Positions 33,567 through 46,994 of a stretch of 64,000 nucleotides of DNA are shown piece by piece. The translations under genes were made by a program, and so were the position numbers. Origin of the DNA: Myxococcales bacterium (GTDB taxonomy: Bacteria > Myxococcota_A > Polyangia > Haliangiales > Haliangiaceae); the NCBI GenBank assembly GCA_016707895.1, contig JADJGV010000014.1, positions 62,001-126,000 on the forward strand, in the 5' to 3' direction. The notes beneath the pieces are model-generated. The model was not told the DNA's origin. It saw only the letters and a list, made by a program, of their open reading frames with translations, and ran no database searches. Each line of letters begins with the position of its first letter. Position 1 is the stretch's first letter.

Positions 33567-34907
33567 TCAGCGCGGCCGCTCGAGCACCGCGGCGAAGAAG
33601 CCGTCGGTGCCGTGGCGCTCCGGATCGACCAGCAGGAACCGGCCGTCGGCGGTGGCCACCTGCGCGGCGCGCGCGTCCCACGCCTCGGCCAGCGGCACGA
33701 TGCGCAAGCCGCGCTCGCGGGCGACGGCCTCGGCCACCGCCTGGTTCTCGTCGGCGAGGATGGTGCAGGTGGCGTAGACCAGGCGACCGCCCGGCGCCAG
33801 GAGCGTGGCGGCGCGGCTGGCGATCGCGTGCTGGCGACGCGCGAAGTCGGCGATGTCGGCCTCGCGCATCCGCCACCGCGCCTCGGGGTTGCGGCGCAGC
33901 GCGCCCACGCCCGAGCACGGCGCGTCGACCAGCACGCGGGTGACCTTGTCGCGGCGCCGCTCCAGCGCGTCGGGCCACGCGCCGTCGGCCAGGTGCAAGG
34001 TCTCGACGGTGGTGACCCCGGCGCGGCGCGCCCGCTTCTTCAGCTCGCCCAGCTTGCCGTCGTCGACGTCGCACGCGATGACGCGCCCGCGGTTGCCCAT
34101 CGCCGCCGCCAGCGCCAGCGTCTTGCCGCCGGCGCCCGCGCACAGGTCGACGATCAGCTCGCGCTCGCCGCCGCACAGCTCGGCCAGGAGCTGGCTGCCC
34201 TCGTCCTGCGCCTCGAAGTCGCCGGCGGTGAACTCGGGCAGCGCGAACAGGTTGGTGCGCGACTCGACGATCAGCCCGTCGGTCGCGATCGCGCACGGCG
34301 TGGTGCGCAGCCCGCGCGCGGCCAGCCGCTCGGCCAGCACCGCGCGGGTGACCTTGAGCCGGTTGGCGCGGATCGTCATCGGCGCGCGGCGGCCCAGCGC
34401 GCGGGCGATGGCCTCGGCGCGCGCGCCGTGATCGCGGACCAGCGCCGCCGCCAGCCAGTCGGGCAGCGAGCACCCGACGGCGACGCGCTTCACCGGGTCG
34501 CGCTCGCCGGCGATCGCGTCGTCGAACCGCGCCAGCTTCGCCCAGTCGATCGAGCGCTCGCTGCGCGCCGCGGTGTCGACCGTCAGCGCGCCCTCGAGCA
34601 CCAGGTACGCGATCAGCCGCTCCTCATCGCGCGGCGGCCGCGCTGCCGCACCGCGTCGTGCGCTGGCGATCGCTGCGTCGATCCGCCGCGCGTGGCGCAC
34701 CATGCCGTACAGCGTCTCTGACGCGAAGCGTCGTTCGCTCCCGCCGACCCACGCTTCCTTGCGAAACGTCTGCGAAAGTCGGTCGCTGACGAAGCCCCAG
34801 TCGAGGCGCGTGCGCTGCCACAGCTCGAGCAACAGGCCGCGCAGTCGTCCTCCCGACACCACCGCGGCGGCGAGGCGCTGGTCTTGGATCTGGTCGTCTT
34901 CCGACAT
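33567..34907 (-). CDS. RsmB/NOP2-family RNA cytosine-C5 methyltransferase
   Basis: S-adenosylmethionine-dependent RNA methyltransferase, 446 residues. An N-terminal NusB-like helical part (about residues 25-160) is followed by a linker and a Rossmann methyltransferase domain. Motif I is DLCAGAGGKTLALA. The two catalytic Cys are in DAPCSGVGALRRNP (motif IV) and YATCTILADENQ (motif VI). The layout matches RsmB (16S rRNA m5C967), but other members act on other sites, so the target is uncertain. The ATG at 34907 is divergent from glutamate dehydrogenase with a 96-base gap. Confidence 0.88.
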   Translation of the reverse strand: MSEDDQIQDQRLAAAVVSGGRLRGLLLELWQRTRLDWGFVSDRLSQTFRKEAWVGGSERRFASETLYGMVRHARRIDAAIASARRGAAARPPRDEERLIAYLVLEGALTVDTAARSERSIDWAKLARFDDAIAGERDPVKRVAVGCSLPDWLAAALVRDHGARAEAIARALGRRAPMTIRANRLKVTRAVLAERLAARGLRTTPCAIATDGLIVESRTNLFALPEFTAGDFEAQDEGSQLLAELCGGERELIVDLCAGAGGKTLALAAAMGNRGRVIACDVDDGKLGELKKRARRAGVTTVETLHLADGAWPDALERRRDKVTRVLVDAPCSGVGALRRNPEARWRMREADIADFARRQHAIASRAATLLAPGGRLVYATCTILADENQAVAEAVARERGLRIVPLAEAWDARAAQVATADGRFLLVDPERHGTDGFFAAVLERPR

Positions 34908-34933
34908 CGATGGTGCTCTCGATCCCGTCGCGG

Positions 34934-34963
34934 TTGTTGCGAGGTTTCGCGGTCTCGTATACA
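34934..34963 (+). promoter_or_regulatory. candidate promoter of the glutamate dehydrogenase gene
   Basis: TTGTTG at 34934-34939 and TATACA at 34958-34963 with an 18-base spacer resemble a sigma-70 promoter, 40 bases before the ATG at 35004. This stretch is AT-richer than its surroundings. A TTGCGA at 34937 would give a spacer of only 15. Confidence 0.4.
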
Positions 34964-35003
34964 CCGCGCGCGCGGGTCTTTCCCCCGTTAACAGGATCAC
35001 TTC

Positions 35004-36317
<1,314 letters not shown>

Positions 36318-36347
36318 TCGTCGCGATCGCGTGAAGCTGTCGATGGC

Positions 36348-36376
36348 GGCCCGGGCGACCGGGCCGTCGCAGTTTT
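36348..36376 (+). terminator. candidate rho-independent terminator
   Basis: GGCCCGG at 36348-36354 and CCGGGCC at 36359-36365 form a 7-bp stem with loop GCGA, followed by TTTT at 36373-36376. It lies 30 bases after the glutamate dehydrogenase stop. The T-run is short and offset by seven bases, so the call is moderate. Confidence 0.45.
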
Positions 36377-36452
36377 CGGGTGGGCGCGTGGAGGGCGGTG
36401 GTCGGCCGGCGGATTTTTTGCCCGCCGCGGCGGGGCCACGTAGCGTCGGCGG

Positions 36453-37382
36453 GTGGAGCCCGATCGCCGCTGGAGCTACCTGGTGCCGCTGGCCACCGCG
36501 GTGGGCGCGGTCGCGGCGCTGGCGGCGTCGACGCACGCGGCGCCGGCGGCGGTCGATCGCCGGGTGCCGATCGTCGGTGCGCTGACCCGGCTGGCGCGCG
36601 CGATCGGCGGCGCCCAGGCCGAGCGCGGGCTGGCGATCGTCGCGGTCGCGGCGGCGGTGACGGTGGTCGCGCAGCTCGTCGCGCAGGCCCGGCCGGGGTG
36701 GGCCGGCCGGCTGGCCGGCGTGGTCGCGGCCGGCGCGATGGTGTCGAGCCCGGCGCTGCGCCCGCTGGCGGCGGCGCTGTCGCCGGCGACGATCAGCCTG
36801 GTCGCGCTGGCGGTGAGCGTGCTGACGATCGATCGCGTCGCCCGCGGCGGCGGCGCGGCGGCCGGGCGCGGGTTCGCGGTGGCCGCGGTCGTGGCGGCGC
36901 TGCTCGATCCGCGCGCGTGGCCGCTGTTCGCCGTCGGCGCGGCGCTGATCGTCTACCGCGCGCGGCGGGGCGCGCCGTGGGCCCGCGGCGCGCTGGCGGT
37001 CGCGGCGATCACCGCGGTGGTCGCGATCGTGCCGACCCTGTTCGCCGGTGGGCCGCGCGCGCCGGCGTGGCCGCACGCGGCGATCGATCTGGCGGTCGTC
37101 GTGGACGACCTCGGCCCGCTGGCGCTGGCGCTGGCGCTGGCCGGTGCGTTCACCGCCCTCGCCACGCGCGGCGATCGCTGGCTGGCGGGGGCGCTCGGCG
37201 CCGCGCTGGCGGCCGGCGTGCCGGTGGCGGCGCCGCTGGCGCCGGGGCTGGTGATCGCCGTCGCGGTCGCCGCCGGGCTGGCGGTGGCCAGCTTCCTCGG
37301 CCGTGCGCCCGCGGTGCGCCACCAGGTCGTCGCCGCGGCGTCGGTGCTGGCGCTGCTGGCCAGCGCGACGTGGCTGGGGTGA
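36453..37382 (+). CDS. polytopic membrane protein of unknown function
   Basis: Protein of 309 residues dominated by hydrophobic helices (about eight), with short charged loops such as APAVRHQ and RVARGGG. GTG start at 36453; MEPDRRWSYLVPLATAVGA gives a first helix beginning near residue 8. No family motif is recognised. It lies 88 bases upstream of ribF on the same strand. The extreme Ala/Val/Leu content makes database matches unreliable. Confidence 0.6.
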   Translation: MEPDRRWSYLVPLATAVGAVAALAASTHAAPAAVDRRVPIVGALTRLARAIGGAQAERGLAIVAVAAAVTVVAQLVAQARPGWAGRLAGVVAAGAMVSSPALRPLAAALSPATISLVALAVSVLTIDRVARGGGAAAGRGFAVAAVVAALLDPRAWPLFAVGAALIVYRARRGAPWARGALAVAAITAVVAIVPTLFAGGPRAPAWPHAAIDLAVVVDDLGPLALALALAGAFTALATRGDRWLAGALGAALAAGVPVAAPLAPGLVIAVAVAAGLAVASFLGRAPAVRHQVVAAASVLALLASATWLG

Positions 37383-37470
37383 GGCTGCGCTGCGGGCAGG
37401 GCTGACCGCGGCGTCGATCTCGCGACGCGGATCTGGCGCGCGGGGCGATTCTGGGTAGGCTGCCCACGCG

Positions 37471-38397
37471 ATGGAAGTCGTCCATGGCTATCGCGACCTG
37501 CCGCGGCCGCTGGTGCGTCCGGCGATCGCGATCGGCAACTTCGACGGCGTCCACGTCGGCCACGCCGCGCTGATCGCCGCGGCCCGGGCCGCCACCGACG
37601 GCGACGTCGGCGTGCTGACCTTCGAGCCGCACCCGGCGCAGGTGCTGGCGCCGCAGACCGCGCCGGCGCGCCTGACCACGCCGGCCCGCAAGCTCGAGCT
37701 GCTGGCGGCGGCCGGCGTCGACGTGGCGATCGTCGCGCCGTTCACGCGCGATCTGGCGGCCCACACCGCGGCCGCGTTCGTCGACGAGATCCTCGCCGGC
37801 GCGCTGGGCGCCCGCCACGTCGTGGTCGGCGCCGACTTCTGCTACGGGCGCGGCCGGGCCGGCACCGTCGCGACCCTGACCGCCGACGGCGCGCGCGCCG
37901 GCTTCGCGACGATCGTCGTGCCGCCGGTGGTGGTCGGCGATCGGCCGGCGTCGTCGACCCGGGCCCGCGCGGCGCTGGCCGCCGGCGACCTCGACGGCGC
38001 GCGCGCGGTGCTGGGCCACGGCTACGACGTCGACGGCGTCGTCGTGCGCGGCGCCGGCCGGGGCAAGGGCCTGGGCGTCCCCACCGCCAACGTCGCGCCC
38101 GACGGCGCGATCCTGGCGTCGCCCGGCATCTACGCCGTGACGCTGGCCCGGCTCGACCGCGGCGGCGGGCCGCTGGCGGCGGTGGCCAGCCTCGGCACCA
38201 ACCCGACCTTCGTCGACGGCGGCGGCCTCGTGCTCGAGGTCCACGTGCTCGACTTCGACGCCGATCTGTACGGCGAGCGGGTGCGGGTGGAGTTCGTGGC
38301 GCGGCTGCGCGACGAGGCCCGCTACGACACGATCGCGGCGCTGCTGGCGCAGATCGATCGCGACATCGCGGACGCGCGGGCGCGGCTCGCGCGTTGA
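37471..38397 (+). CDS. ribF: bifunctional riboflavin kinase / FAD synthetase
   Basis: Makes FMN from riboflavin and then FAD from FMN, 308 residues, the family length. The adenylyltransferase domain (about 1-165) has AIGNFDGVHVGHAALI, with the nucleotide-binding HVGH. FGADFCYGRGRAG-like sequence (VVVGADFCYGRGRAGTV) and RPASSTRARAAL mark the end of that domain. The riboflavin kinase domain (about 180-305) has GAGRGKGLGVPTANV, with the PTAN motif, then GTNPTF and LEVHVLDFDADLYG. All are hallmark RibF motifs. It sits just before dapA, on the same strand. Confidence 0.95.
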   Translation: MEVVHGYRDLPRPLVRPAIAIGNFDGVHVGHAALIAAARAATDGDVGVLTFEPHPAQVLAPQTAPARLTTPARKLELLAAAGVDVAIVAPFTRDLAAHTAAAFVDEILAGALGARHVVVGADFCYGRGRAGTVATLTADGARAGFATIVVPPVVVGDRPASSTRARAALAAGDLDGARAVLGHGYDVDGVVVRGAGRGKGLGVPTANVAPDGAILASPGIYAVTLARLDRGGGPLAAVASLGTNPTFVDGGGLVLEVHVLDFDADLYGERVRVEFVARLRDEARYDTIAALLAQIDRDIADARARLAR

Positions 38398-38500
38398 TCG
38401 GCGGCGCGCGGGCGGCGCGGCCGAGGCGCGTTCGTGGCGGAAATCGATGCGACGATCAGGGCGTTCTGTTATGTGAGCGATGACCGTCAAGGAGCGAGCC

Positions 38501-39387
<887 letters not shown>

Positions 39388-39391
<4 letters not shown>

Positions 39392-40173
39392 CCACCGCGG
39401 TCACCGTGCTCGGCCCCAGCGGCCGGATGGGCAAGGCGATCCTGGCGGCGGCGGCCGGTCGCACCGACGTGCGCATCGCCGCGGCGCTCGATCGCTCCGA
39501 CGCTCCCGACGTCGGCAAGGAGGTCGCGCCCGGCGTGGTGACCACCTCGTTGATCGACGCGGCGCTGGCGGCGGCGCCGGTGTACATCGACTTCACGACG
39601 CCCAACGCCACCGCGGCGATCGCCAACCAGGCGCGGCAGCGGCGGATCGCGGCGGTGGTCGGCACCACCGGCCTGACCCAGGCCGGTGAGCGCGCCCTCG
39701 ACGAGCTGGCCGAGGTGGCGGCGGTGGTGGGCGCGCCCAACTTCTCGGTCGGCGTGAACCTGCTGCTCGGGCTGTGCGCGCTGGCGGCCAAGACCCTCGG
39801 CACCGCGTGGGACGCCGAGATCGTCGAGCTGCACCACAAGGCCAAGCGCGACGCGCCGTCGGGCACCGCGCTGGGCCTGGCCCGCGCGATCGCCGCGGCC
39901 CGCGGCCAGGACCTCGAGCAGGTCGGGCGCTACGCGCGCTCGGGCGACGTCGGCCCGCGGCCGGCCGGCGAGATCGGCGCGGTCGCGGTGCGCGGCGGCG
40001 ACGTGGTCGGCGAGCACACCGCGTACTTCTTCGGCGCCGGCGAGCGCATCGAGCTGTCGCACCGCGCCACCGACCGGGCGATCTTCGCCCACGGCGCGCT
40101 GCGCGCGGCGGTGTGGGCCGCCGGCCAGCGGCCCGGCCGCTACGACATGATCGACGTGCTCGGGATGCGCTAG
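39388..40173 (+). CDS. dapB: 4-hydroxy-tetrahydrodipicolinate reductase
   Basis: Reduces the DapA product with NAD(P)H in lysine/peptidoglycan precursor synthesis, 261 residues. The nucleotide motif LGPSGRMGKAIL, the core VGTTGLTQAGE, APNFSVGVNLL and the catalytic signature ELHHKAKRDAPSGTAL, with two His and the Lys, are all present. It starts at a GTG overlapping the dapA stop. Length is normal for the family (about 260). Confidence 0.96.
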
Positions 40174-40194
40174 CCGAGCGTCAGCGAGGCTACT

Positions 40195-41289
40195 CTGGCT
40201 CTCCCGCGTGTCACCTCGTTCAGGCTAGCGCGGCGCCGCGGGCGGCGCGTCGCACCGGCGCTGCTGCTGGCGTCGGCGCTGCTCGCCGCGTGCAAGGGCC
40301 AGGCGCATCGGGCCGCGCCACCGCCGACGATCGTCGACGCGGCGCCGGCGATCGACGCGCGGCCGGCGCCCGGCGGCTGGTTCCCCGACGACGCGTCGAT
40401 CAAGGCCCACGTCGACGAGCTGGCGAGCCCGGCGCTGCGCGGGCGCGGCGACGGCACCGCCGACGAGGCCGCGGCCGCGGTCCGCGTGGCGGCGTGGCTG
40501 CGCGCGGCCGGCGCCGAGCCGGCCGGCGACGACGGCTACCTGACCCGCTTCGACTACCCGGGCGGCCAGAGCCAGAACGTGATCGGCGTGATCCGTGGCG
40601 CCGACCCGCAGGCCGGCCACGTCGTGGTCGGCGCGCACTACGATCACCTGGGCCAGGACGAGCGCGGCACCTACCTCGGCGCCGACGACAACGCCTCGGG
40701 CACGGCCGGGCTGGTGGCGATCGCCGCCGCGCTGGCCCGCGACGGCCAGCGCCCGCGGCGCACGGTGGTGGTGGTGGCGTTCGGCGCCGAGGAGGCCGGC
40801 CTCTACGGCTCGGCGGCGTACGTCGCGCGCCCGGCGCTGCCGCTGGCCGAGGCCGCGGCGATGATCAACCTCGACATGATCGGCCGCCCCGAGTTCCTGG
40901 CGGCCAAGGCCTACGCGATGGCCCGGGCGTTCGTCCCGCGCGACGCGATCGGCGCGCTGACCTCGCCGGGCGCGACGGCGCTGGCCGACCTGGCCCACCA
41001 GGCCGGCGCCGCGGTGGGCCGGCCGGTGGTGGCCGCCAGCGACTTCGGCCCGCTCGAGGACCAGCTCCGGCCGCTGATCGAGCAGCGCGGCGATCAGGCC
41101 AGCTTCGCCGCCGCCGGGGTGCCGTACCTGTGGTTCTCGACCAGCATGCACGACGACTACCACCTGCCGTCGGACACCCCCGACAAGGTCGACCCCGGGA
41201 CCATCGCCGCCGTGGGCCGGATGGTGGTGGCGGTGATCGCCGGCATGCCCGACCGCGCCGCCTTGCGGCCCGCCGCCGACGCGCGGTAA
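40195..41289 (+). CDS. M28-family metallopeptidase lipoprotein (non-canonical start)
   Basis: Predicted zinc aminopeptidase lipoprotein, 364 residues from the CTG at 40195. Catalytic motifs are intact: GAHYDHLG (His near residue 148), GADDNASGTAGL, AFGAEEAGLYGSAAY, MINLDMIGRP and HDDYHLPSDTPDKVD. The N-terminus has a lipoprotein signal (PALLLASALLAACKG, lipobox LAAC). Between the dapB stop and 40486 this frame has no ATG, GTG or TTG. The frame is open and lipoprotein-like from its start. GAGG lies five bases before the CTG at 40195, so a CTG start is possible; a small indel in the sequence is the alternative. The downstream GTG at 40486 would remove the signal and linker. Confidence 0.75.
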   Translation: MALPRVTSFRLARRRGRRVAPALLLASALLAACKGQAHRAAPPPTIVDAAPAIDARPAPGGWFPDDASIKAHVDELASPALRGRGDGTADEAAAAVRVAAWLRAAGAEPAGDDGYLTRFDYPGGQSQNVIGVIRGADPQAGHVVVGAHYDHLGQDERGTYLGADDNASGTAGLVAIAAALARDGQRPRRTVVVVAFGAEEAGLYGSAAYVARPALPLAEAAAMINLDMIGRPEFLAAKAYAMARAFVPRDAIGALTSPGATALADLAHQAGAAVGRPVVAASDFGPLEDQLRPLIEQRGDQASFAAAGVPYLWFSTSMHDDYHLPSDTPDKVDPGTIAAVGRMVVAVIAGMPDRAALRPAADAR

Positions 41290-41299
41290 CGTCGGGGCC

Positions 41300-42694
41300 T
41301 TGCGTCGCTTCGCCTTCGTGCTCGGCTCGCTCGCGGTGGCAGTCACCGCCTCGCCCGCGTGGGCGGGGCCCGACTCGGACGTGACCAGCGCGTTCGATCC
41401 CGGCGACGGCTTCGACCTCCACCTGACGTTCGACTACCAGCTCGACGTCCACCGCGCGGCGATCCGCCGCGAGGCCGCGGGCCGGCCCGGCACCGCGCCG
41501 ACCGATCCGGTGCCGGTGGTCGACGACCTGGTCTTCTCCAGCACCAAGCACACCGTCGTGCCCAAGCTCGAGCTGGGGCTGTTCCACGACGTCTCGGCCA
41601 GCTTCGCGGTGCCGCTGGTGCTGGCGTGGGATCGCTCGCTCGAGCTCGACCAGCGCGACACGCCGTGCACCTTCGACGTGCCGGGCGCCAGCTGCGTCAG
41701 CCGGATGTCGTCGTCGACCCTGGCCGACGGCCTATTGCCGACCGTCGGCTACGACGGCCAGAACGGCGGCGCCGGCTTCTCCGGCACCGACCCCACGGTG
41801 TTCCGCGGCCCGACTCGGGCCGGCGTCGATCAGGTCCACCTCGGCCTCACCTGGGCGCCGATGAACCAGCTGCGCGACGACACCAAGCCGACCTGGAAGC
41901 TCGGCGCCGAGCTGCGGCTCGCGGCGGGCAAGGTGATGGCGATGGATCGCCTCGATCCGTCGGCGTCGACCGGCGTCGGCCGCGGCTTCCACGAGCTCAA
42001 GCTGTCGACGTCGATCGCCAAGCGGATGGGCTGGGCCGAGCCGTTCGTCGATCTGTGGTGGCAGGTGCCGATCGCGATCAAGGCCGGCTCGCCGTTCGAG
42101 AGCCCAGGCTACGGGGCGCGCTCGACCGATCCCAGCCAGCGCGCCGGCGCCCGCTTCGGCTTCGAGGCCTACGCGGTCGATCAGGGCGACGACGGCGCGC
42201 GGCTGTCGCTCGAGCTGTCGGCGCACCTCGACGGCCACTTCGAGGGCCGCGAGTACACCGAGATGTGGGAGGTGTTCGCGCTGGCCGGCGACGCCAGCAC
42301 CACCGGCCCGCTGGTGCTCGACGCCGATCCCACCAGCGCCGGGCTGCAGGCGCTCGATCACCCCGGCATCACGACCGTCGAGAACTACCTCGACCTCGGG
42401 GCCCGGGTCGCCGGCCGGATCGCGGTCGGCGAGCGGTTCCGGATCGCCGCGTTCTTCGAGATGCTGGCCCAGACCGAGCACGTGCTGACCTTCACCGACG
42501 CCGGCGTCGACCTGCCGCAGTGCACCGGCGGCGCGCGCCCGGGCTGCGAGACCTTCAACGACGACCTGGTCACGCCCGACACCGTCGAGGTCAACCCGCT
42601 GCACAAGCCGCTGACCGATCTGATCGGCCACCGCTACCACGCCGACGACTCGCTCGACTACGCGGTCGGCGTGAACGTCCAGTTACTGTTTTAG
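41300..42694 (+). CDS. outer-membrane beta-barrel protein
   Basis: Protein of 464 residues with a signal peptide (VLGSLAVAVTASPAWAG) and many alternating beta segments. It ends in aromatic Phe (VGVNVQLLF), typical of outer-membrane barrels. Internal features include an acidic N-terminus, a Cys pair (DTPCTFDVPGASCVSR) and another (PQCTGGARPGCETF). No closer family is recognised. It starts at TTG 41300, eleven bases after the peptidase stop. Its TAG runs directly into a palindrome at 42693. Confidence 0.7.
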   Translation: MRRFAFVLGSLAVAVTASPAWAGPDSDVTSAFDPGDGFDLHLTFDYQLDVHRAAIRREAAGRPGTAPTDPVPVVDDLVFSSTKHTVVPKLELGLFHDVSASFAVPLVLAWDRSLELDQRDTPCTFDVPGASCVSRMSSSTLADGLLPTVGYDGQNGGAGFSGTDPTVFRGPTRAGVDQVHLGLTWAPMNQLRDDTKPTWKLGAELRLAAGKVMAMDRLDPSASTGVGRGFHELKLSTSIAKRMGWAEPFVDLWWQVPIAIKAGSPFESPGYGARSTDPSQRAGARFGFEAYAVDQGDDGARLSLELSAHLDGHFEGREYTEMWEVFALAGDASTTGPLVLDADPTSAGLQALDHPGITTVENYLDLGARVAGRIAVGERFRIAAFFEMLAQTEHVLTFTDAGVDLPQCTGGARPGCETFNDDLVTPDTVEVNPLHKPLTDLIGHRYHADDSLDYAVGVNVQLLF

Positions 42695-42713
42695 GGTCTT
42701 TCGCAAAGACCCT
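42693..42713. terminator. palindrome between convergent genes
   Basis: AGGGTCTTT at 42693-42701 and AAAGACCCT at 42705-42713 form a perfect 9-bp stem with loop CGC. It begins inside the stop codon of the barrel gene and ends 11 bases from the stop of the helicase. Position suggests a bidirectional terminator. No clear T-run follows on either strand, so a rho-dependent or structural role is possible. Confidence 0.5.
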
Positions 42714-42724
42714 GCCGCGAGGGC

Positions 42725-45850
<3,126 letters not shown>

Positions 45851-45872
45851 GACCGCGACTGCGGCCCCGTCA

Positions 45873-46928
45873 TCACCGCTTGTTCTTCTTGCCGCTCTTG
45901 GCCGGCTTGGCGTCGTCGGCCTTGCCGTCGTCGCCGTCGGCCTTGGCGTCGTCGGTCTTGGCGGCGGCGGCGTCGGCCTTGGCCAGCGCGATCAGCGAGG
46001 CGGTGCGCCCGCCGACCCGGCCGCCCAGCTCCTCCTCGAGCGGGTGCGGCTTGCCGCGCTTGGCCACCTGCAGCGCGATGTAGCCGGCGGCGCCGAACGC
46101 GACGATCGAGCACCACTGCGCGAAGGTCAGCCCGACGTAGCGCTGGTCGCTCTGGTTGAGCCGCCAGAACTCGAGGACGAAGCGCACCGGCGCGTAGAGC
46201 AGGCCGATGATCACCCCCAGCAGGCCCGCCGGGTAGCGCTTGTGCTTGCGGAACGCCATCCACAGCACCAGCACGTTGACCGGGATCAGGTACGCCAGCT
46301 CGTACATCGCCATGTTGTGGCAGCGGATCACCGCACCGGCGTGGTGGCCGTGGGCCTGGATCTCCTCGAGGACGCCGCGCGCCGCCAGCTCGACCCGCGG
46401 GTAGTCGACGCCCAGCGCCGAGTCGGTGGCGCGGCCGATGTGGTCGTGGACCAGCGTGCAGCCGATGCGGCCGATCGAGAACCCGAGCAAGAGCCCGACC
46501 CCCGTCGCGTCGGCCCACATGCCCGGGGTCAGGCGCTTCCACCACACGTAGAACCACCAGCCCATCGCGCCGCCGAGGAAGCCGCCGTACGACGAGATGC
46601 CGTCCCACAGCTTGAGCAGGATCAGCGGGTCCTTGGCCAGCTTCTCGTGCTCGTAGGCCAGCACGTCGAACAGGTGGGCGCCGAGGAAGCCGGTCACCAC
46701 CACCCAGCCGGTCAGGCCGCGCAGGTCGTCCTCGTCGACCCCGCGCTTGAGCGCGTAGCGTCGCATGACCTCGGCGCCGATCAGGACGCCGGTCGCGACG
46801 ATGATGCCGAACGGCTGGATCGGCAGACCCAGCAGATCCTTGGCGCCGAGCTCGACGAACGGCAGGCCAGAGGAGTGACTGCTGGCCGCGAACAGCGCGA
46901 CCAGCGACGCAAGCACGGAGGCGTACAC
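45873..46928 (-). CDS. Lgt-family prolipoprotein diacylglyceryl transferase, divergent
   Basis: Inner-membrane protein of 351 residues with about seven helices and a Lys/Asp/Ala tail (residues ~310-351, AKTDDAKADGDDGKADD). Family signature GRIGCTLVHDHIGRATDS is present. Canonical Lgt attaches diacylglycerol to the lipobox Cys, and this window encodes many lipoproteins. Compared with the E. coli enzyme the SFHGG loop reads SSYGG, so the His there is Tyr, and the E. coli Asn after RLG is Cys; the latter also occurs in other Lgt proteins. Similar 'HDH' variants exist in myxobacteria as far as I recall. Function as a real Lgt is likely but not certain. GTG start at 46928. Confidence 0.78.
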   Translation of the reverse strand: MYASVLASLVALFAASSHSSGLPFVELGAKDLLGLPIQPFGIIVATGVLIGAEVMRRYALKRGVDEDDLRGLTGWVVVTGFLGAHLFDVLAYEHEKLAKDPLILLKLWDGISSYGGFLGGAMGWWFYVWWKRLTPGMWADATGVGLLLGFSIGRIGCTLVHDHIGRATDSALGVDYPRVELAARGVLEEIQAHGHHAGAVIRCHNMAMYELAYLIPVNVLVLWMAFRKHKRYPAGLLGVIIGLLYAPVRFVLEFWRLNQSDQRYVGLTFAQWCSIVAFGAAGYIALQVAKRGKPHPLEEELGGRVGGRTASLIALAKADAAAAKTDDAKADGDDGKADDAKPAKSGKKNKR

Positions 46929-46994
46929 GCGCGCAGCCTACCTCATGTCGCCCGCGCTTGCCGCCCGGGCCGGCCGGGCGTTACCGTCCGGCCC

